This document shows positions 62,928 through 64,000 of a DNA stretch of 64,000 bases, piece after piece. The translations under genes were made by a program, and so were the position numbers. The stretch is from contig JAGFNQ010001134.1 of the NCBI GenBank assembly GCA_024364735.1, forward strand, positions 297,815-361,814, in the 5' to 3' direction. The stretch is from Boesenbergia rotunda. Taxonomy: Eukaryota > Streptophyta > Magnoliopsida > Zingiberales > Zingiberaceae. Position 1 is the first letter of the stretch. Each line of letters begins with the position of its first letter. The notes beneath the pieces are model-generated. The model was given only the letters and a program-made list of their open reading frames with translations. It had not been told where the DNA came from and made no database searches.

Positions 62928-64000
62928 TTTGGCAATCCATTTAAGTTAGGGAAAACAAAACAGTAGTCAATGACAAGAATAATGCATATGCAATGCAAAA
63001 ATGGATCATATCCCAAGGCATCCTACACCTAACCCTCCAAGCTAGGAATTTTCCGAAGCGGGCTTTTTAAAACCTATCCCAAGGCTCCCCACACCTAACC
63101 CTCCAAGTTAGGATTTTCACCACCTAGCCTTCCAAGCTAGAACTTTTTACACACCTAACCCTCCAAGTTAGGAATTTCACCAATACGGGGTTTTTAAAGC
63201 TTCTCCCAAGCTCCCCCTACATTGGACTTACAAAAGCTTTTTAAGAACCTTTCCCAGGTTCCCCTTACGCCAAGAATGGAGCAATCATGCTCCCCCTAAA
63301 ACTCAGCTCCCTCTAAAACTAGGGTTTCTAGCAAAGGTATGTTTTGATTTTCCACTTAAACCCAACATCTCTCCCCCTTTTCCATACATCAAAAAGACCC
63401 CAATAATATTCCAATTATTGGTTCTTTCAATCCTTAATGATCCTAAACAATATGTACTCAACCCCTATACACATGTTTCTTATCATTTGGATCCCAAACC
63501 AGCTGCTGATACCCAAATCAGCCCTGGTCAGTCGACTGCCAAAATGGTCAGTCGACTGATACTCTGAAAGTCTATTTTCTGGCCGAATTTCAAAAACGCG
63601 CTAGAAATTCCACAATTCTCCAAAAATTCCCAAATTTCGAGGAGAACATTGTGGTACCCATACCTACTTGGGAAAAATACATTTCACCATGTATCTATCA
63701 CCGTTCCCAAGTTAGACATAAAATCTAAAAATAATTTTCTATGAAAATCAAGGCAAACATGGGCTACCTCCGCCTTAACCTATGCCTTCTCTCAATTTTC
63801 ATTTTCCCATGGTGAAGTTCTACCCAACTTAACACCATAACACCATGTTGAGTTATACCCAACCTAACACTCGAGTTCGTCTCCCTTGGACACCATTAAA
63901 GGCTTGCTCCCAAGCAACCTTACCCCTAGTGCCAAAAAGAACTCAACTAAACCTTGAACATTTCTAAAGAAAAAGTTGCAAGCACATTTGCTAGGATATA
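62928..64000 (-). other. 3' untranslated internal region of the Cop-A relative
   Basis: Non-coding by my reading. It contains several C-rich tracts on the plus strand (e.g. CTCTCCCCCTTTTCC near 63370), a repeated CACACCTAACCCTCCAAG block three or four times between 63020 and 63180, and one CAGTCGACTG pair near 63530-63560. Confidence 0.65.
63020..63180. repeat. Short direct repeats, ACCTAACCCTCCAAGYTAGG
   Basis: Four copies of ACCTA(AC/G)CCTYCCAAG(T/C)TAG within 160 bases, spaced unevenly. Confidence 0.75.

Larger units (their letters stand above)
59742..64000 (-). mobile_element. Cop-A relative (minus strand): 3' LTR and 3' internal part
   Basis: On the minus strand the element reads internal region (64000-62910), polypurine tract, then 3' LTR (62909 down to 59742). 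The LTR shares with Cop-A the CTCTAGCAC end, GGATTAGTCACCC, GGTGGATACCAAGTAAA and CAGTCGACTG hairpins. The rest lies outside, so the duplication cannot be checked. Confidence 0.85.

Noticed and set aside
1..64000. tRNA or rRNA genes
   Set aside because: I saw no cloverleaf with conserved T-loop and acceptor stem, and no rRNA core; the only tRNA-like parts are the SINE heads and primer sites.

Overview
This window is intergenic DNA from a large, repeat-dense flowering-plant genome. I find no host gene in 64 kb. Almost every base I can assign belongs to LTR retrotransposons nested in one another, plus one LINE, two SINEs, microsatellites and palindromic repeats. The Ty1-copia and Athila-like (Ty3-gypsy) families, the Met-tRNA and Asp-tRNA primer sites and the tRNA-type SINEs all fit an angiosperm. 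A monocot, possibly Zingiberales, is a guess that the sequence alone does not prove.

Labels used below: Cop-B is an old copia element on the minus strand (2972-21778), the host for much of the left half. Cop-A is a SIRE-like copia on the plus strand (5320-17742); a second family member on the minus strand starts at 59742. LTR-C is a copia family seen seven times: 1-863, 3445-4894, 32264-32748, the element 35648-42966, 45188-46554, 51761-55167 and 56348-56878. LTR-F is another copia family (40145-41952, 47834-51739, 49274-51378, 52220-54049). Cop-G and Cop-H are copia remnants. Ath-E, Ath-I, Ath-J and Ath-K share one Athila-like type of LTR.

Layout. 1-2971: LTR-C piece and an LTR-like sequence (D). 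2972-21778: Cop-B, cut by a solo LTR-C (duplication GATAA) and by Cop-A (duplication GCTAG). Cop-A is itself cut by solo LTR Ath-K (duplication ACATG) and by a 5'-truncated LINE. 21779-32263: Ath-E, laid out as LTR-internal-LTR-internal, a non-autonomous element with a Gln/Phe-rich ORF and an acidic repeat ORF but no recognisable pol. 32264-35647: LTR-C scrap, Cop-H 3' end, Cop-G 3' end. 35648-42966: an internally deleted LTR-C element (duplication TAGAT) that contains a piece of an LTR-F element. 42967-45030: Cop-G pol remnants. 45028-47340: palindromic repeats broken by a solo LTR-C (duplication TGATA) and a SINE (20-bp duplication). 47795-55204: one TA-rich microsatellite split into three by LTR-F and LTR-C insertions. 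55205-56347: unassigned DNA with a second SINE. 56348-64000: LTR-C piece, then Ath-I with a recognisable Gag, then a minus-strand Cop-A relative whose LTR carries solo LTR Ath-J (duplication TCACT).

The longest intact reading frame is the 829-codon Cop-A pol fragment (integrase, reverse transcriptase, RNase H). Most other coding pieces carry stops or frameshifts. The signals most worth a second look are a cassette of small hairpins in LTR-C whose stems differ between copies while pairing is kept, expanded to a hairpin array at 361-758; the Ath-E two-ORF arrangement with a stop codon shared by both copies; a long inverted repeat made by LTR-F inserting into LTR-F; and a GATC-rich module shared by all Athila-like LTRs here.
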